Origin: Odontocerum albicorne
Lineage: Eukaryota; Arthropoda; Insecta; Trichoptera; Odontoceridae
Length of the DNA: 64,000 nt
Assembly: GCA_949825065.1 (NCBI GenBank)
Contig: OX463859.1
Span: forward strand, 27,421,847-27,485,846
Direction: 5' to 3'
Shown: one piece after another, positions 32,919 to 44,845 of the stretch
How the letters are laid out: each line of letters begins with the position of its first letter
How positions within the stretch are numbered: position 1 is the stretch's first letter
Translations under genes and position numbers: made by a program
The notes under the pieces: model-generated
The model's database searches: none
What the model was told of the DNA's origin: nothing
What the model saw: only the letters and a program-made list of their open reading frames with translations

Positions 32919-35464
32919 AATTTATAAATCAATCAACAATGGCTCTACAACCCAGGTCGGGTCTTGGCCTCCTTTAAAGCACGCCTCCATGACTGGCGGT
33001 CCTGTGCTGCTGTTCGCCAGTTCTGGATGCCAATGAGCTGCGCATCCCTATTGACACCATCCAGCCATCGAAGCTTCGGCCTTCCTGGCTTTCTTCGACC
33101 CCCCGGTGCGCCATTCAAGAGCCTTCTCGGAATGTCTTCCTCACTCATTCGCTGCACGTGTCCAGCCCACCTGAGTCTCCCAATTAAAATCTCTTGTGTT
33201 ATGGTAGGGTCTCCATACAGACCGTACAGCTCCTGATTATACCTGATACGCCATTCTCCGTTATTGCAAATGGGGCCATATATTTTGCGCAGAATCTTCC
33301 TCTCAAATGTCCCTAGAGCCCTCATGTCCACTCTACTTAGAGTCCAACATTCTGAGCCATAGGTGAGCACAGGTCGGATGAGTGTTTTATAAAGTAGAGT
33401 TTTGGTTTTTCTAGAGAGATGTCGTGATTTCATGTACCTCTGCAGTCCAAAATAGCATCGGTTTGCAGCTATTAATCTTCGATTTATTTCAGTGGAAACA
33501 TCGTTCTTACTTGTCACCATGGTACCGAGATACACAAATTCAGAAACGGTTTGGAAGGTAAAGTTGTCTATTTGTAGACTTATTGGGTTTTGGCGTCCAT
33601 TTACGGGCATATATTTTGTTTTGGTCTCACTGACTACTAAGCCTAGGTTTTTTGCTGATGCTGCTAGTGCTCGGAAGGCATTTATAAGTTCATGTTCCGA
33701 CCTCGCTATGATGTCAATGTCATCTGCATAAGCCAGGAGCTGCACAGATTTACTGAATATATGGCCTGTTGTTTGTATGCCGCTATCCCTAATGGCCTTT
33801 TCCAAAGCCATATTAAACAGCGTACACGCCAAAGCATCTCCTTGTCTAAGTCCATTAAATGTTTTAAGAGGTTCAGACAGATCCCCTTGCACTCTGACAC
33901 GGCACTCAACATTGGACATTGTAAGCCTGACTAGGTTAATGAGTTTGACAGGAATATTAAATTCAGCCATAGCTTCATAGAGTTTTGTCCTATTGACCGT
34001 GTCGTAGGCAGCCTTAAAGTCTATGAAGAGGTGGTATGTATCAATGTTGAACTCTACAGTCTTTTCCAATATATGTCTAAGTGAAAACATTTGATCTATT
34101 GTTGACCTTCCCCTACGAAATCCAGTTTGGTATTTTCCAATTATGCATTCGGAGTATTTCTGCAATCTATTACAAAGAATGTTTGAGAGTATTTTATATG
34201 CTATATTTAAAAGGGTGATACCCCTATAATTGGAGCAACTCATGGGGTCTCCTTTTTTGAGCAGGGGACATATTATACCACAATTCCACTCATTTGGTAG
34301 TATTTCGTAGCGCCAGATGTCACAGATGATTTTGTGAATATGATTGTGGAGAGCCTCGCCACCATGCTTGAACACCTCAGCGGGTAGATTATCACATCCA
34401 GGTGCTTTGTTATTATGGAGATTCTTTATGGCAATTGAAATCTCAGCCAAGGTTGGGGATGGCTCATTATCATCAACATCAGTGGTGTCGTATTCTACTT
34501 GTTGGTTCCCGCTTGTTGCTCCATGTTGGTTACCATTCAAAAGGACGTCGAAGTATTCCACCCATTGATCCAGAACCTTTTGCCTGTCGTTTAAAATATT
34601 TCCCCGACCATCATAACACATAGTTGTTCTAGGCTTAAACTCTTTCCGTTGGTTGTTGATTTTACGATAGAAAAGTCTGGTGTTATTCTGTGAATGCGAC
34701 AGTTCTGCTTCCTTTATTTGGTTTTCCAGGTATACACGCTTCTTCTTTCTGTGCAATTTCTTCTCTTTCCTCCTTAACTCTTTATACTCCAGCACAGCTT
34801 GTCGTGTATGATGCCGTTGTTGCATCCTGAGATATGCTTCATTTTTTTCATTAGTAGCATGTTGGCATTCAGCATCAAACCATTCTTCTCGTAGTGGTGC
34901 CTGCCTATTTCCCAGAACCTCATTAGCAGTGGAGGTGACTACAGATTTAACAGTCTCCCAGTGTGTATTGACATCATCCTGGTCCAGGTTCATATTCATA
35001 TCGGCATCGTCCAATCTTGAACCGATCAATGTTTTGAATTGTTCTGCAGTTTCTGGTGCTTTTAAATGGTCTGTATTAATCCGGGTTGAACGTGTACCCC
35101 TCCGTTTTTTCGCATTGGAAATCCTACATCGAACCCTTGCTATTACTAAGTAATGGTCAGAGTCTACATTTGCTCCGCGATATGGTCGTGTATCCATTAA
35201 GTTGGATCTATGCCTGGCGTCAATTAAGAGATGATCTATTTGATTGACATTTCTTCCATCCGGGGTTTTCCACGTTCCCTTGTGTATATTCTTTCGTGGG
35301 AAGCATGTACTGCCTATTATCATGTTGTGAGAGGCTGCAAAATCAACAAGTCTTAAACCATTATCACTCGTCACAGTATGCAGGCTATGTTTTCCAGTTA
35401 TTGAGGTATATACCGACTCTTTCCCGATCTTAGCATTAAAGTCCCCAATTACCAATTTATAAAT
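32919..35464 (-). mobile_element. RTE-like LINE with 11-bp TSD
   Basis: The same 11 bases, AATTTATAAAT, sit at 32,919-32,929 and 35,454-35,464, exactly at the 3' and 5' edges of the element. Only about 15 bases of 3' UTR (ending TTGTTGATTG) follow the stop codon. That is typical of RTE-clade LINEs, which have very short 3' UTRs and simple-repeat ends. The single ORF is open throughout, so insertion was recent. The 5' edge lies inside the endonuclease, so this copy is 5'-truncated. Confidence 0.9.
32945..35455 (-). CDS. LINE endonuclease (partial) and reverse transcriptase
   Basis: The open frame of 836 codons has no true start. Its first codon is TTG at the insertion edge, so the original N-terminus (about half of the APE-type endonuclease) is gone. 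Residues 3-11 (IGDFNAKIG) and 98-102 (DSDHY) are the last two endonuclease motifs, with catalytic Asp and His visible. The RT follows: 407-420 (CSNYRGITLLN), 444-455 (TGFRRGRSTIDQ), motif A LFIDFKAAYD with Asp 479, motif B GLRQGD at 535-540, and the active site YADD at 576-579. The tail has RPVLTYGSECWTL (694-706), RLRWAGHVQRM (760-770) and a basic GGRRKPGRPKLRWLDG (785-800). It would nick target DNA and copy its RNA by target-primed reverse transcription. RT motifs all look intact, but without the first half of the endonuclease it is unlikely to be autonomous. Confidence 0.92.
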   Translation of the reverse strand: MVIGDFNAKIGKESVYTSITGKHSLHTVTSDNGLRLVDFAASHNMIIGSTCFPRKNIHKGTWKTPDGRNVNQIDHLLIDARHRSNLMDTRPYRGANVDSDHYLVIARVRCRISNAKKRRGTRSTRINTDHLKAPETAEQFKTLIGSRLDDADMNMNLDQDDVNTHWETVKSVVTSTANEVLGNRQAPLREEWFDAECQHATNEKNEAYLRMQQRHHTRQAVLEYKELRRKEKKLHRKKKRVYLENQIKEAELSHSQNNTRLFYRKINNQRKEFKPRTTMCYDGRGNILNDRQKVLDQWVEYFDVLLNGNQHGATSGNQQVEYDTTDVDDNEPSPTLAEISIAIKNLHNNKAPGCDNLPAEVFKHGGEALHNHIHKIICDIWRYEILPNEWNCGIICPLLKKGDPMSCSNYRGITLLNIAYKILSNILCNRLQKYSECIIGKYQTGFRRGRSTIDQMFSLRHILEKTVEFNIDTYHLFIDFKAAYDTVNRTKLYEAMAEFNIPVKLINLVRLTMSNVECRVRVQGDLSEPLKTFNGLRQGDALACTLFNMALEKAIRDSGIQTTGHIFSKSVQLLAYADDIDIIARSEHELINAFRALAASAKNLGLVVSETKTKYMPVNGRQNPISLQIDNFTFQTVSEFVYLGTMVTSKNDVSTEINRRLIAANRCYFGLQRYMKSRHLSRKTKTLLYKTLIRPVLTYGSECWTLSRVDMRALGTFERKILRKIYGPICNNGEWRIRYNQELYGLYGDPTITQEILIGRLRWAGHVQRMSEEDIPRRLLNGAPGGRRKPGRPKLRWLDGVNRDAQLIGIQNWRTAAQDRQSWRRALKEAKTRPGL

Positions 35465-36491
35465 ATAAAATTCATTTAAACAATTACTTTGTAACTATTT
35501 CGACTACTTTATTGCACATTCATGTAAGTTTAAAATAAGTTTTTGTGATTTTCTCAATCATGTTATGTATTTAAATTAACTTGTCTTAAACGTATTTGTT
35601 TCCGTGTTATGTTAAAAAACACTGTTGTGTCGAGAGTAAGTCAATAAGGTAAAGAAATATTTTCTATTTTGAAGCAACAATTCTATGCCATCTCAATCTT
35701 GTTTTTGATTTCCCGAGAATAATTCTACTTGTCATTAAGCCAGCATCCCGGATCCTACTCTCAGCGACGCATCTTTTTATACCATTTTTTTAAGTAAGTT
35801 TTTATGTAATTCGTCCTACAATTTTGTGTTGTTGCCTTTGAGAGAGAGATTTAGTTTTTTCTTTCTCATGTCTGTATAATTGATTAAATTTCTTTAGTTG
35901 TTTTTGATTATTTTTAGTTGCTTTTTGTGTTCTACTACGGTTTGGAAATTTATATTTGTTAAGAAAATATTTTAAAAAAAAACGATCTACGAGTATATGT
36001 AGGTTTTACAAAACACAACAAAAAATTAAGGAAACCTTCAAAGTAAAAATATACCATCAAAATCACATTGCACCAAAAATTAGGCTTTAGTAAGAAATAT
36101 TCATATAAAAAAACGATCATTCATTGATAAAAGATACAGCACTGATAAATCATAAAAAAATATTGAAAAGGGAATTAAATATTGGTATTTAGATGCATTG
36201 TGTTTTGAAAAATATGTGTATCCCGAAATGTTTTATTTGGAAGATAATGGTATGTAGCCGTAGCCTTTTGTTTTATAATTGTAACTGTAATATATAAATC
36301 GTTCTAGGTGTTATTAATTTTGAAAATAAATAAACAACATATATTCTTATGAACGTATAGTTAAGCTCACACAAGATGATTGTCAAATTTAAAGAACGCT
36401 TGTCTTAAAAATAATAAAAAAATGTCTAGAAAAAGGAAAATTATTTTTCTAGTACAGTCCTGTGTGAATACTTAAGTATATAAATTAGATT
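35465..36491. other. AT-rich DNA, no gene seen
   Basis: Nothing recognised. Confidence 0.4.
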
Positions 36492-36783
36492 AGGTTGAAA
36501 AACACAGAAATCCGAAGGATGTGCGAAGTTGAAGATATTGTCAGATGGGGACGACAGAAAAGAAGGTTCTGGAACGAACACGTATCCAGAATGGCGGAAT
36601 CAAGAGCCGTAAGAATGGCCAGGGACAGTATCCCCCAAGCAAGCAGACCTCTAAGAAGACCTCCCAAAAGATGGAAAGACAGCTGGCAGTTGACGTCACT
36701 AGAGGGAAACGATGATGCAGGACCATAACAGACCAACAGGTCTAAAAGAAGAGGAAGAATAAGACGAAGAAGGTTGAAAAACA
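36492..36783 (+). mobile_element. LINE (family C) 3' end with 13-bp TSD
   Basis: The insert 36,505-36,770 is flanked by AGGTTGAAAAACA (36,492-36,504 and 36,771-36,783). In one frame: NTEIRRMCEVEDIVRWGRQK, RRFWNEHVSRMAESRAVRMA, RDSIPQASRPLRRPPKRWKD. A stop follows, then a 40-base tail with AGGAAGAATAAGACGAAGA. It corresponds to the last third of the 28-kb copy. Confidence 0.92.
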
Positions 36784-37523
36784 TGTAAGCGAAAAAATAT
36801 ACTCGTATTTTCACTTGTTTTCACGTACTTCAACATCCAATAATTAAACGGCAAGTAATTAATTTTACTTTATTTTTCTAACTAACGCTGCGTCTTTTGA
36901 CTCACCTTGTTCCTGAAAATTTAATATAAATATTTTCCCTGTAATATTCATCCCTCTACTTTCTACGCCTCATTGTCCTGAAGACCATTGTTTCAGGACA
37001 AACCGAAATGAAAGATAATGCCTTGGAAGATATTGATGTCAGAATACCAGGGCGAAAATCTTAAAAATACTATCTTCAAATTCAAAAGGAGCGGCAATAT
37101 TTGACCAAACTAGGGAGAAGTAATTGTACAGGGATAGTATATTAAATTTGTTGGAGATTACTTCGAAGTTCTATTATTTTGTAATATTTCTGAAAACTTA
37201 CTTTGTTCAATCACAAATAGTTCACTCTCTGATGAGTTTATCTTATTGACAGAAACTATGACGATATTTGACATTGACTATTCAACGATGAAAACGAAAA
37301 ATAAATGAAAAAAAAAACCTCAGTGCGTGCTAGAAAATTTAAGTCATTTTTCAGTACCCAAAATACAATGGGTACTTGAGTTCTAAGGAGAACATAAAAA
37401 ATCGCGTTTGAAATGGTTTTGATCATTTAATAATAAATATATTTATTCATTTATTCCATTTACACACTTATTCAAGTGTACAAGGGTATGCAATGCAACA
37501 ATCTATAAAACATCTCCAATGAC
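36784..37523. other. AT-rich DNA, no gene seen
   Basis: Nothing recognised. A short hairpin TGTCCTGAAGACC / TTTCAGGACA at about 36,973-37,000. Confidence 0.35.
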
Positions 37524-37978
37524 ACAGCACAAATTGTAATTTATTTTTATCAAACACTGTTTATTCCACTTCTTTGTAACGGTTTTGTACTTTTTCTATC
37601 GATGATGACAAATTCTTACTTATCAGTAGTAACGGGAATAAATTAGACAGATTAGAGGCCCTAGAAATTTCTAAGTCAGTACATCGATCCGAACATCTAG
37701 TGAACAGTTATATCCCAAAAATCTCTCCGCTCTTGGTCGAAATCGTCCCATGCCTCCCTCACCCCTCAGCCCCCAACCGTTGAAGCGTGTATAACGGTAC
37801 AAGTTCGAACAGAATTTAGTATTGTTTGTGCTCTTCTGAAGATGAGGTGAAAGCCTTGAAACTGGCAGGGTTATACCGTTACAAAAAAGTGGCATAAACA
37901 GTGTTTGATAAAAATAAATTACAATGTATTTAAACCTCCACAACGTTAATGCCTTAACTATAAAAAACAGCATAAATT
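37524..37978 (+). mobile_element. PLE copy: inverted end, endonuclease C-terminus, 3' tail
   Basis: Bounded by ACAGCACAAATT (37,524-37,535) and ACAGCATAAATT (37,967-37,978), a 12-base duplication with one change. Order: an inverted 50-base PLE terminus (TTTATCAAACACTGTTTATT...); the end of the GIY-YIG ORF (DDKFLLISSNGNKLDRLEAL and VNSYIPKISPLLVEIVPCLP), about 80% like the 30.8-kb copy by eye; then the tail with CTGAAGATGAGGTGAAAGCC, TTGAAACTGGCAGGG and AAACAGTGTTTGAT. The hammerhead-like core is mutated (ACTGGC for ACCGGT). Confidence 0.88.
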
Positions 37979-39848
37979 ATTGACTTTCAAGCTCATGAGT
38001 TGTAAGTTCATGTACTATCCATATTCGCTGCCTCAGAACTGCATCAAAACCTAGAAGGTGACCTTGGGTGAACATAATTGAAACACTACAGTTATGACGA
38101 CCGATAAATTGATTCATATTTGAATGTTTATTGTGAGGACTATATTTTTATTTAGAAACACAGTTATAAACCCTCTAAAAGGCATTCAAGATAAATTGCA
38201 TGGTATACGTCGTCGATATTGTAAATTCTCGACATGTGGTGTTTTATAAAACACGTGGTGAGATCGATGACTGACCATGTGCTTGCTTTGAAAACAAAAA
38301 ATCAAAATATCATAAAATACTGGAATATTTTAGAATACTTGCAGTAAGATTAGGGCAATAATAAATCTCCTAGGTGGTCACCGCTTCGGGCTCCAAACCC
38401 TGTCCCGAATTGTAAAGAATACCATTGTCATTGTTTTTTTTTAAATAGAGGGATGCGATATTTTAAACTACTAAAAGGGTTCGATAATAAAATCTGCTTT
38501 GTCTCGAAACACCGCTTGCTGTCTGAGACAGCCAGGTATATTTCCTGGAAACATCTTTCAATGACGACATGGTAAAGTACATTTTTTCTCCACGTTCATT
38601 CATAATTGCGCCACTCGTATTGGTAAGGGAGATGGAAATAATTGTCCTCTCTCTCTCACGATTTTCTTTAAAAGGGGAGGCACACGGGTGCTTCTCTCCT
38701 TTTTCCGTTCGAGACGTGGTGCTGGACGGACGCTCCTTCAAGCTGCTCAGACTGAATACTACTAGTATTCATAGCTGCATTTTTTCTGCCGTATCATAGA
38801 CGCTTCAGACGACATCTTCAATTTTGGGTGAATATTATTTCCTTGTATTTAATGCTGGATTTCGTGACGGGACCTTATGCCCTGGCTTCATTAAGAAATT
38901 TGCTATTGTAGACCCCCTTGTTAGAATTCACAACACAATCTACGAGCCATTGATTCGGGAACCGAACTTTAAACTTTTTTTTTCTTGACATACGTTCAAG
39001 TTTTTTTTTAATTAATCCATTTATATAATAAACTTTTTTGTTTTTAAAATTATATCTCTTTTAATTGTGCCCCTTGTCCCGGTAAAAGAATTGAGAGAGA
39101 GTTACTCAGAGTACCAATAACCCAACGAACTCCTGAGATCAAAAGAGTACTTGCCTCTATAGAAGCCGCTGACCTGAGGCGCGTCACACCTGGTAAGATT
39201 GTAATGTATTATAATTGATTTACGTATTTAAATGTGTACATTACATCATTCTAAAAAATAGGAAAAGGTGTGACATTATACTGAAGGGTATCAGATCAAA
39301 CTGTCGAGAATGAAATATTACGATCATCCAAAAAAACGGCATTTTAACATCCAAGATGTGTTATTTTAGACAAATTCCTTAATTTAGGTTTTAAGTATAT
39401 ATGCTCTTTTATTTGGTCATATAAAAAGAATAATTAGTCTTAATAACGATTTAAATAAAAAACGGAGTATAAATATGCGGACAACTACAGAAGTGTAGTA
39501 AATAAATACTTAAGGAGTTTTAGACCATAATAAATTCAAACATGTGACTGTCAGTTTGTGGAGAATTAAGTGTGAGTAGGTAGGCATGTTGAAGGGGAGG
39601 GATACATTTAAACTTAAATAAAGATCATACGCGATGTGTAAAGGCAACTCAAAAAAAATATTGTCAACTATTTCCAATCCCCTCTCCCACGCCCATGTGT
39701 ATTTTATAATGGTGGCTTTCTACAGTTGCCTATTATATTATTAATGTAATATAAACACAATAAAAATAAAAACTCATTATAAATTGTATTATTGATTACA
39801 TTTTTTATTTTTTTTATTCTGAAATGCGTTATCTAAATATGTAGTATC
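37979..39848. other. No gene recognised
   Basis: 38,460-38,800 is a little GC-richer and open on both strands for short stretches (SSTTSRTEKGEKHPCASPFK), without a known family. The rest is AT-rich. Confidence 0.35.
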
Positions 39849-40437
39849 TTGAGTATTTGGGCTTTCAGGATGAATAATGAGTGGATTTTGAGTACTTGGA
39901 CTTTCAGGATGAATAATGAGTGAATTTTGAGTACGTGGGTTTTCAGGATGGATAATGAGTGTAAAGGATTTATGTGAGCTCGTGAGTGTGGTTTTTTTCT
40001 TGTTGTTTTGGTATTTGTGTTTCTGTGTATTTTTTTTGTTTTAATTTTGTTTTAATTTTAATTTATATTCTTATGGTTGTGTGCGGTATATTGTGGGATG
40101 AATATTTTTGGTCTTTCTGGAGTGATGATGTGTGAGGAGTTGTATTTCGCAAGATGTTTCCAGTTGTAGTTGAGTGTCACTGTTTGTCAGGTTGATGAGA
40201 GCGTGCAACGGGGTTTTGTTTTTGTGTAATCAAAAATTGGAAAGAAGTATCGATTTATTTTTTCATGCTAAATATCCTCAGTGAGATACAGGCAAAAGCC
40301 TAGTTGCCTGGGGATACGACAAATGAAAGGCAACTAACCCAGATCCATTAAAATTGTATGTCCAAATCAAATTACCTGTTGTTTTTTCGCAGATTGTGTT
40401 TATTTCTTGTCATGTGTAATAATAAATAAATAAAATA
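39849..40437 (+). mobile_element. CR1-like LINE 3' UTR with 39-bp triplication
   Basis: Starts with three tandem units (TTGAGTATTTGGGCTTTCAG and variants at 39,849, 39,888 and 39,927). In the 10.7-kb copy this segment occurs once, covering the last codons EYLGFQDE and the stop. It then follows the 3' UTR of that copy closely: GTGCGGTATATTGTGGGATG, CGCAAGATGTTTCCAG, CGTGCAACGGGGTTTTG, CAGGCAAAAGCCTAG, and ends TTGTCATGTGTAATAATAAA. Confidence 0.9.
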
Positions 40438-40539
40438 CTTGATAGTTTTCAGTGATTCAATACATAAACGCAACCATTCCGCCATTTCCCGAAGGTAAAC
40501 AAAAGAACCAGACTTTCCAATATCACACACGTATTATGT

Positions 40540-40930
40540 TTCCTCTACATTCATGCGCCTTCTCTTACAGCTCCTACAATTTGTCTCACATCTTACATTT
40601 CATTCAATCATTATTTCCTTGCTCTTGTTCTACGATGCCTTCTACTCTCACTTGCACCGTATATTTACTTTCTTAGTATTTCTTCGTTCCTTCGTTTTAC
40701 ATGTCCTAACAATACCTTAAAACTCTTTTTCATTTAACTCAACACATCGGTCTCCAGTTCACATTTTTCTCTAATCACTTCATCCTATATTCTGGCAAAC
40801 ATTGTCACTCCACGTCTCCTTCTAAGTAAGATACACGTGTTAACATATAATTTATTTGTCTCTTTTCAGTGTTTGCCAGCGTCCACGTTTCTCTCATATA
40901 CATCAAAGTGGATAGAAAAATAATCTTATG
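40540..40930 (-). mobile_element. LINE relic (family A), minus strand
   Basis: Minus strand, frames shifting: IVHKIIFLSTLMYMRETWTL, the N-E-V-I-R-E-K-C homologue of the 57-bp unit (40,760-40,800), HVKRMKE, and EGIVEQEQGNNDWMKCKM. This is the single-copy counterpart of the minisatellite region at 0.9-1.5 kb. Confidence 0.6.
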
Positions 40931-41489
40931 GACGATTATATGTGTTTTAGTGCCCCATTGACTTTATTTACTATCGATACATTATTAATCAATTTGATAA
41001 TCGTATTTATATTGTTGAACTCTATTTTCAAATAGAATGATTTAGCACTTAAATGTAAAAGAATCTACGCGGTTTACTCAAATTGAAGTGCAGACCTGTT
41101 TCGCTTTACAAAAGTATTTCCCAACCGTTTGACAGTACTTTTGTAATTGAAACGGGACTGTCACGTTAATTTAAGTTTATTGTTAGATTTTTTTTACGTT
41201 TAACTGTTGCATCATTCTGTTCATCGCTATATCATTACACGCTGATATAATATACTATACCATAATAAACTATAAAAATAAAAAATAAAATTTTGCATTA
41301 ACTTTGGCTTCAATTATTTATTTTATATCTGTTTTATGGTAGGTTACCTTTACAATAACTAAATAACCATCTTAAAATATGTTATAACTGTCGAGTTAAG
41401 TTACTGTTGCAAGTCCACAATTGTATTTGGTGCTAACTTTGAAGGTTTGAATGAAGTAATATCAATAAAACAAATCTACAGTGCAAACG

Positions 41490-41660
41490 TAAGTGTAAGG
41501 TGGGGTAGAGTATTAATATTTTGAAAGAAGCCAATATTAAAAGTCAGAGAAGTTGTAGGAGTTAAATAGATGCAGAGGAAACAAAACATATGTGTCGCGA
41601 TAGGAAAGTCTGGCACTTCACCGTCTTTTTTTACCCGGACAAGGAAACGATGTGATGGTA
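41490..41660 (+). mobile_element. LINE tail relic (family A)
   Basis: Reads NIKSQRSCRS, then an M-Q-R-K-Q-N-I-C-V-A-I-G-K-S-W-like frame. In the other frame RDRKVWHFTVFFYPDKETM matches D-R-K-V-W-H-S-V-V-x-x-Y-P-x-G-K of the family end. Confidence 0.5.
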
Positions 41661-42257
41661 ATGAAACAAATATTACGAAATTTTCCTGAACTCGTAAATG
41701 TCCATATTTAAAACATCAAATAAAATAATTCAGACTATTTCAGTACGAAGATCTTGCCACCATTAACAAATGAAATTTTAATTTGTAAAGAGTTGGAACG
41801 TCGGTTTTCGTCTTATGTTACAAGTAAATTTGTTTATTTTCATCAAAGAAATTTTCGTCTCAAGTAATTCAACTTTTTTTCGAGCAAATATTCCGAAGAG
41901 AGCGCACACATACTTTCCTGAAAGAGAAATAAAAAAAAAACTTATTTTACTTTTTACGCATGTCGACACATAAGTTCCATAATGAAATAAATAATATATA
42001 TTTCTTTGGTTAAAATTACTATTTGGTTAAAAAAAAATTTTTTATTATTAAAAAAAGGTTCTCGAGAAAGAAACTGCGAGGTTACAAAAAACCGACCAAA
42101 TCAAAATTATAATTCTTGTAATAAGTTTTTTTAAACTTCAAGAAACTATAATTATTTAATGGTAACCTGGTTTATCGCGTTTAGCAAAAGTTTAGGAAAA
42201 GCTAAGGAATCTAATCTTTGATATGAATTTACAATCGTTAGACAAAAACGGGCAAGT

Positions 42258-42330
42258 TTCGAAGATCTCCGTTGTCTAATTGGTGAGACACCAGCCCGGG
42301 GTTTGCAAATTTGATTGCCCTTGTTACGCT
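42258..42330 (+). mobile_element. tRNA-derived SINE head
   Basis: CTCCGTTGTCTAATTGGTGA then GACACCAGCC (box A region) and GGGTTTGCAAATTTGATTGC (decayed box B). Continues into an A/T-rich body. Not foldable as a tRNA. Confidence 0.55.
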
Positions 42331-44754
42331 TTTTTTCAATTATTTTCATTTAAAGCTTCTTTTACATGTTTCTGGTTGTTCGGAAGAAATTTTAACATGG
42401 ATATTAACCCGTCACTTGTACTTTATACAATACATGGAAATGTAAATAAATAGGTATCCTATCTTTACTTCAGTCTAATTCTTGAGTTTGAAATGGAGGA
42501 TTTACATTTTTTTAATAAAAGAAAAAAAAATCATACAAAAAGCAAAGACAAATAAACAAGAACGTGGACATCAATGGTGAGGAGATGTGAGGAGAAGTGA
42601 TATCGGAAATAAGGATGATGAAAAACAAGAGAAAATACGCTTTGTCACTAAAAGAAGGTGGAATTTGTGTTTTATTCGCTATTTGAAGCACGCTAACGAT
42701 GGTTCAAGTTTTACATAATCTGTTAGTTTAATTTATCGCATGGCCCAGTAATGCTCTGATATTTGGGTATTTATGAGCACTTACGAAAAAAGCTATACAT
42801 CACTTGTTGGTTTTTTTTTTCCATACAGGCCTTTTAAAATATTTATAAGGTGTCTGATACACAAATTTCTTTCTTTTGAACTGCTTTTTAATTGATTGTT
42901 GTATTTTTTATACTATTTTGTGATTTTTCCCCCGTGCTTCTTGAGAATTTGTAAAGTTGTATCTGTCTGATTCCGTCTTTAATATTTTATTTTCAATTTG
43001 GTTTTCAATTATTTGTCCTATTTTGTATGTATTAAATGCGCAGGGCAGGCTCTGCGCCTATGGACGCCCCTATATTGTGTTGGTAACATGTGAGTTTAAG
43101 ATTTGATACCTGTTTCATTCTTAATATTTTTGTTGTGATTGAGTAAAGTTATTTTTTATTTTGTAATAATCTGTCAAACTTAATGTGTTGAGCACTCACG
43201 ACTGGCTCTTTTTTTTTCAATTTCCTCGATTATAAGGTTTTGGTAAATTCTCTTCGAAATGTTCGATTTTAAATCGTACTGTGTGACATAGTTTTGCTGA
43301 AACCACATGTGTATCAAATTCACCTCATCCAATGGATGTGATAGAAAGTTCTCGATTCTGGCATTGGTAATTGTCACAATTCACTGTCACAGCGTTGTTC
43401 GCAATGCTTTTGAGTGAATAAGGTATTATTACACTTCCTGACCAAATTATACACCACACTGTTAGAGGTTGTAATGGTGGTAAGTGAATTTAATACTTGC
43501 AGAATTTCAGCATCTGAAAACTCGTTGAGGTAGAAATATTCGGTTGCTTATTATGTGATTTCTCCATAAATATATGATTTCTCTATAAATATAAACCGAT
43601 TTGAATTGTACTTTTTAAATAAAGACAACACGTTTTAAAATCGTAAAGCTATCCATATATCACGTCAACACTACTCAATTATTTAATGTGAACTGTTAAA
43701 TTAAAAGAAAACTAAAACACCGACCGATATAAGCTGTAAAATTTATTTTGGCTACCCAGTACTACTCGTATATCATACTTGTATAATGGTTTTTTTGACT
43801 TTTTGTATATAGAACTCAAAAAGCTATTTTTAGTGAATATCTAAGTAATATATAAGTAACTAAGTAGGAAAAACGTGTTTAAATTTAGGCCCTTAAGGAG
43901 TAACAAATTACTTTGTGAAAGTTAAATATCACTTTTAAGTAAAATTTACTCCAGAAAAAAATCCGTGCTCCCAAATTAAAATGCAAAAAGTTTTTTTCCA
44001 AATATTTTAAAAAGAACCTTAACTTTTCTCTTAAAAAGATTTTTATTTGAAAATCTATTCCCCAAGTAGTCACTTTGCGATTTTCTTTATAAATGTACAC
44101 ATTTTAATTTAAAAAATATTTTTACTTCATAAACGTTAAACGGCCAACAATATTGCCTTAATAAAATATTTAAAAAAAATTCTTCATCTTATTAACTACC
44201 AAATTTATGAAAATGAATTAATCATTTAATTTATAGAAATATTTACAAACGAAATCATATTTCCGCATAATTCAAATCAATTACAAAAATTCTTATATCC
44301 TCATTTTTTTTTGAATAGGCATTCCACTCAATCTAGTATTTGTGCCCCCAAACTAAAGGCTTTATGAAAGTCAATATAAGAAAACTTATTTTAAAAATGA
44401 CAATTCTAGATAATTCAAAGTTTCAACTGATTGAGCTTCAAAAATCTAACAATCGATCTTTAAATGGAAAAGTTCCTCGAAGAAAAAATACATGCAATAT
44501 TTATTACCTCATTAGTATTTTGCTATAACGCTTGGCTAACTGTGAAAGTTTTGAGTCCGATTCCCGATAGTGACCAAAAAAAAAATGTGAGTCTACTTTT
44601 TCAAATATAAGCCTATAAAAAACGTATTGTTTTGAAGTTTTTTGTATTTTTCTTGTTAACAGTAGCGGACGTATTGTCATGTTATAATATTTTTTAACCA
44701 GTCACAAATCTGTCGATGACGTCTTAAGTGAAAATCAGAATGAAATCGTTATTA
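42331..44754. other. AT-rich DNA, no gene seen
   Basis: Short frames only. 43,555-43,590 has two copies of TATGATTTCTC(C/T)ATAAATA. Around 44,535-44,575 GAGTCCGATTCCCGATAG may be a box B scrap. Confidence 0.4.
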
Positions 44755-44845
44755 AATAAATGAGGTTCCAAAGAGAACCGAACCTGTAACTAACTGCCTG
44801 GTTAAAGACCGGCGTTTTATCAACTAGATCTCGAAGGTGGTTGGA
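44755..44845 (-). mobile_element. tRNA-derived SINE head
   Basis: Minus strand: CCACCTTCGAGATCTAGTTG then ATAAAACGCC (box A region), and GTTACAGGTTCGGTTCTC (box B, close to GGTTCGAWTCC). Confidence 0.65.

Noticed and set aside
32964..35153. Several plus-strand frames of 65-90 codons
   Set aside because: Shadows of the intact minus-strand LINE ORF.
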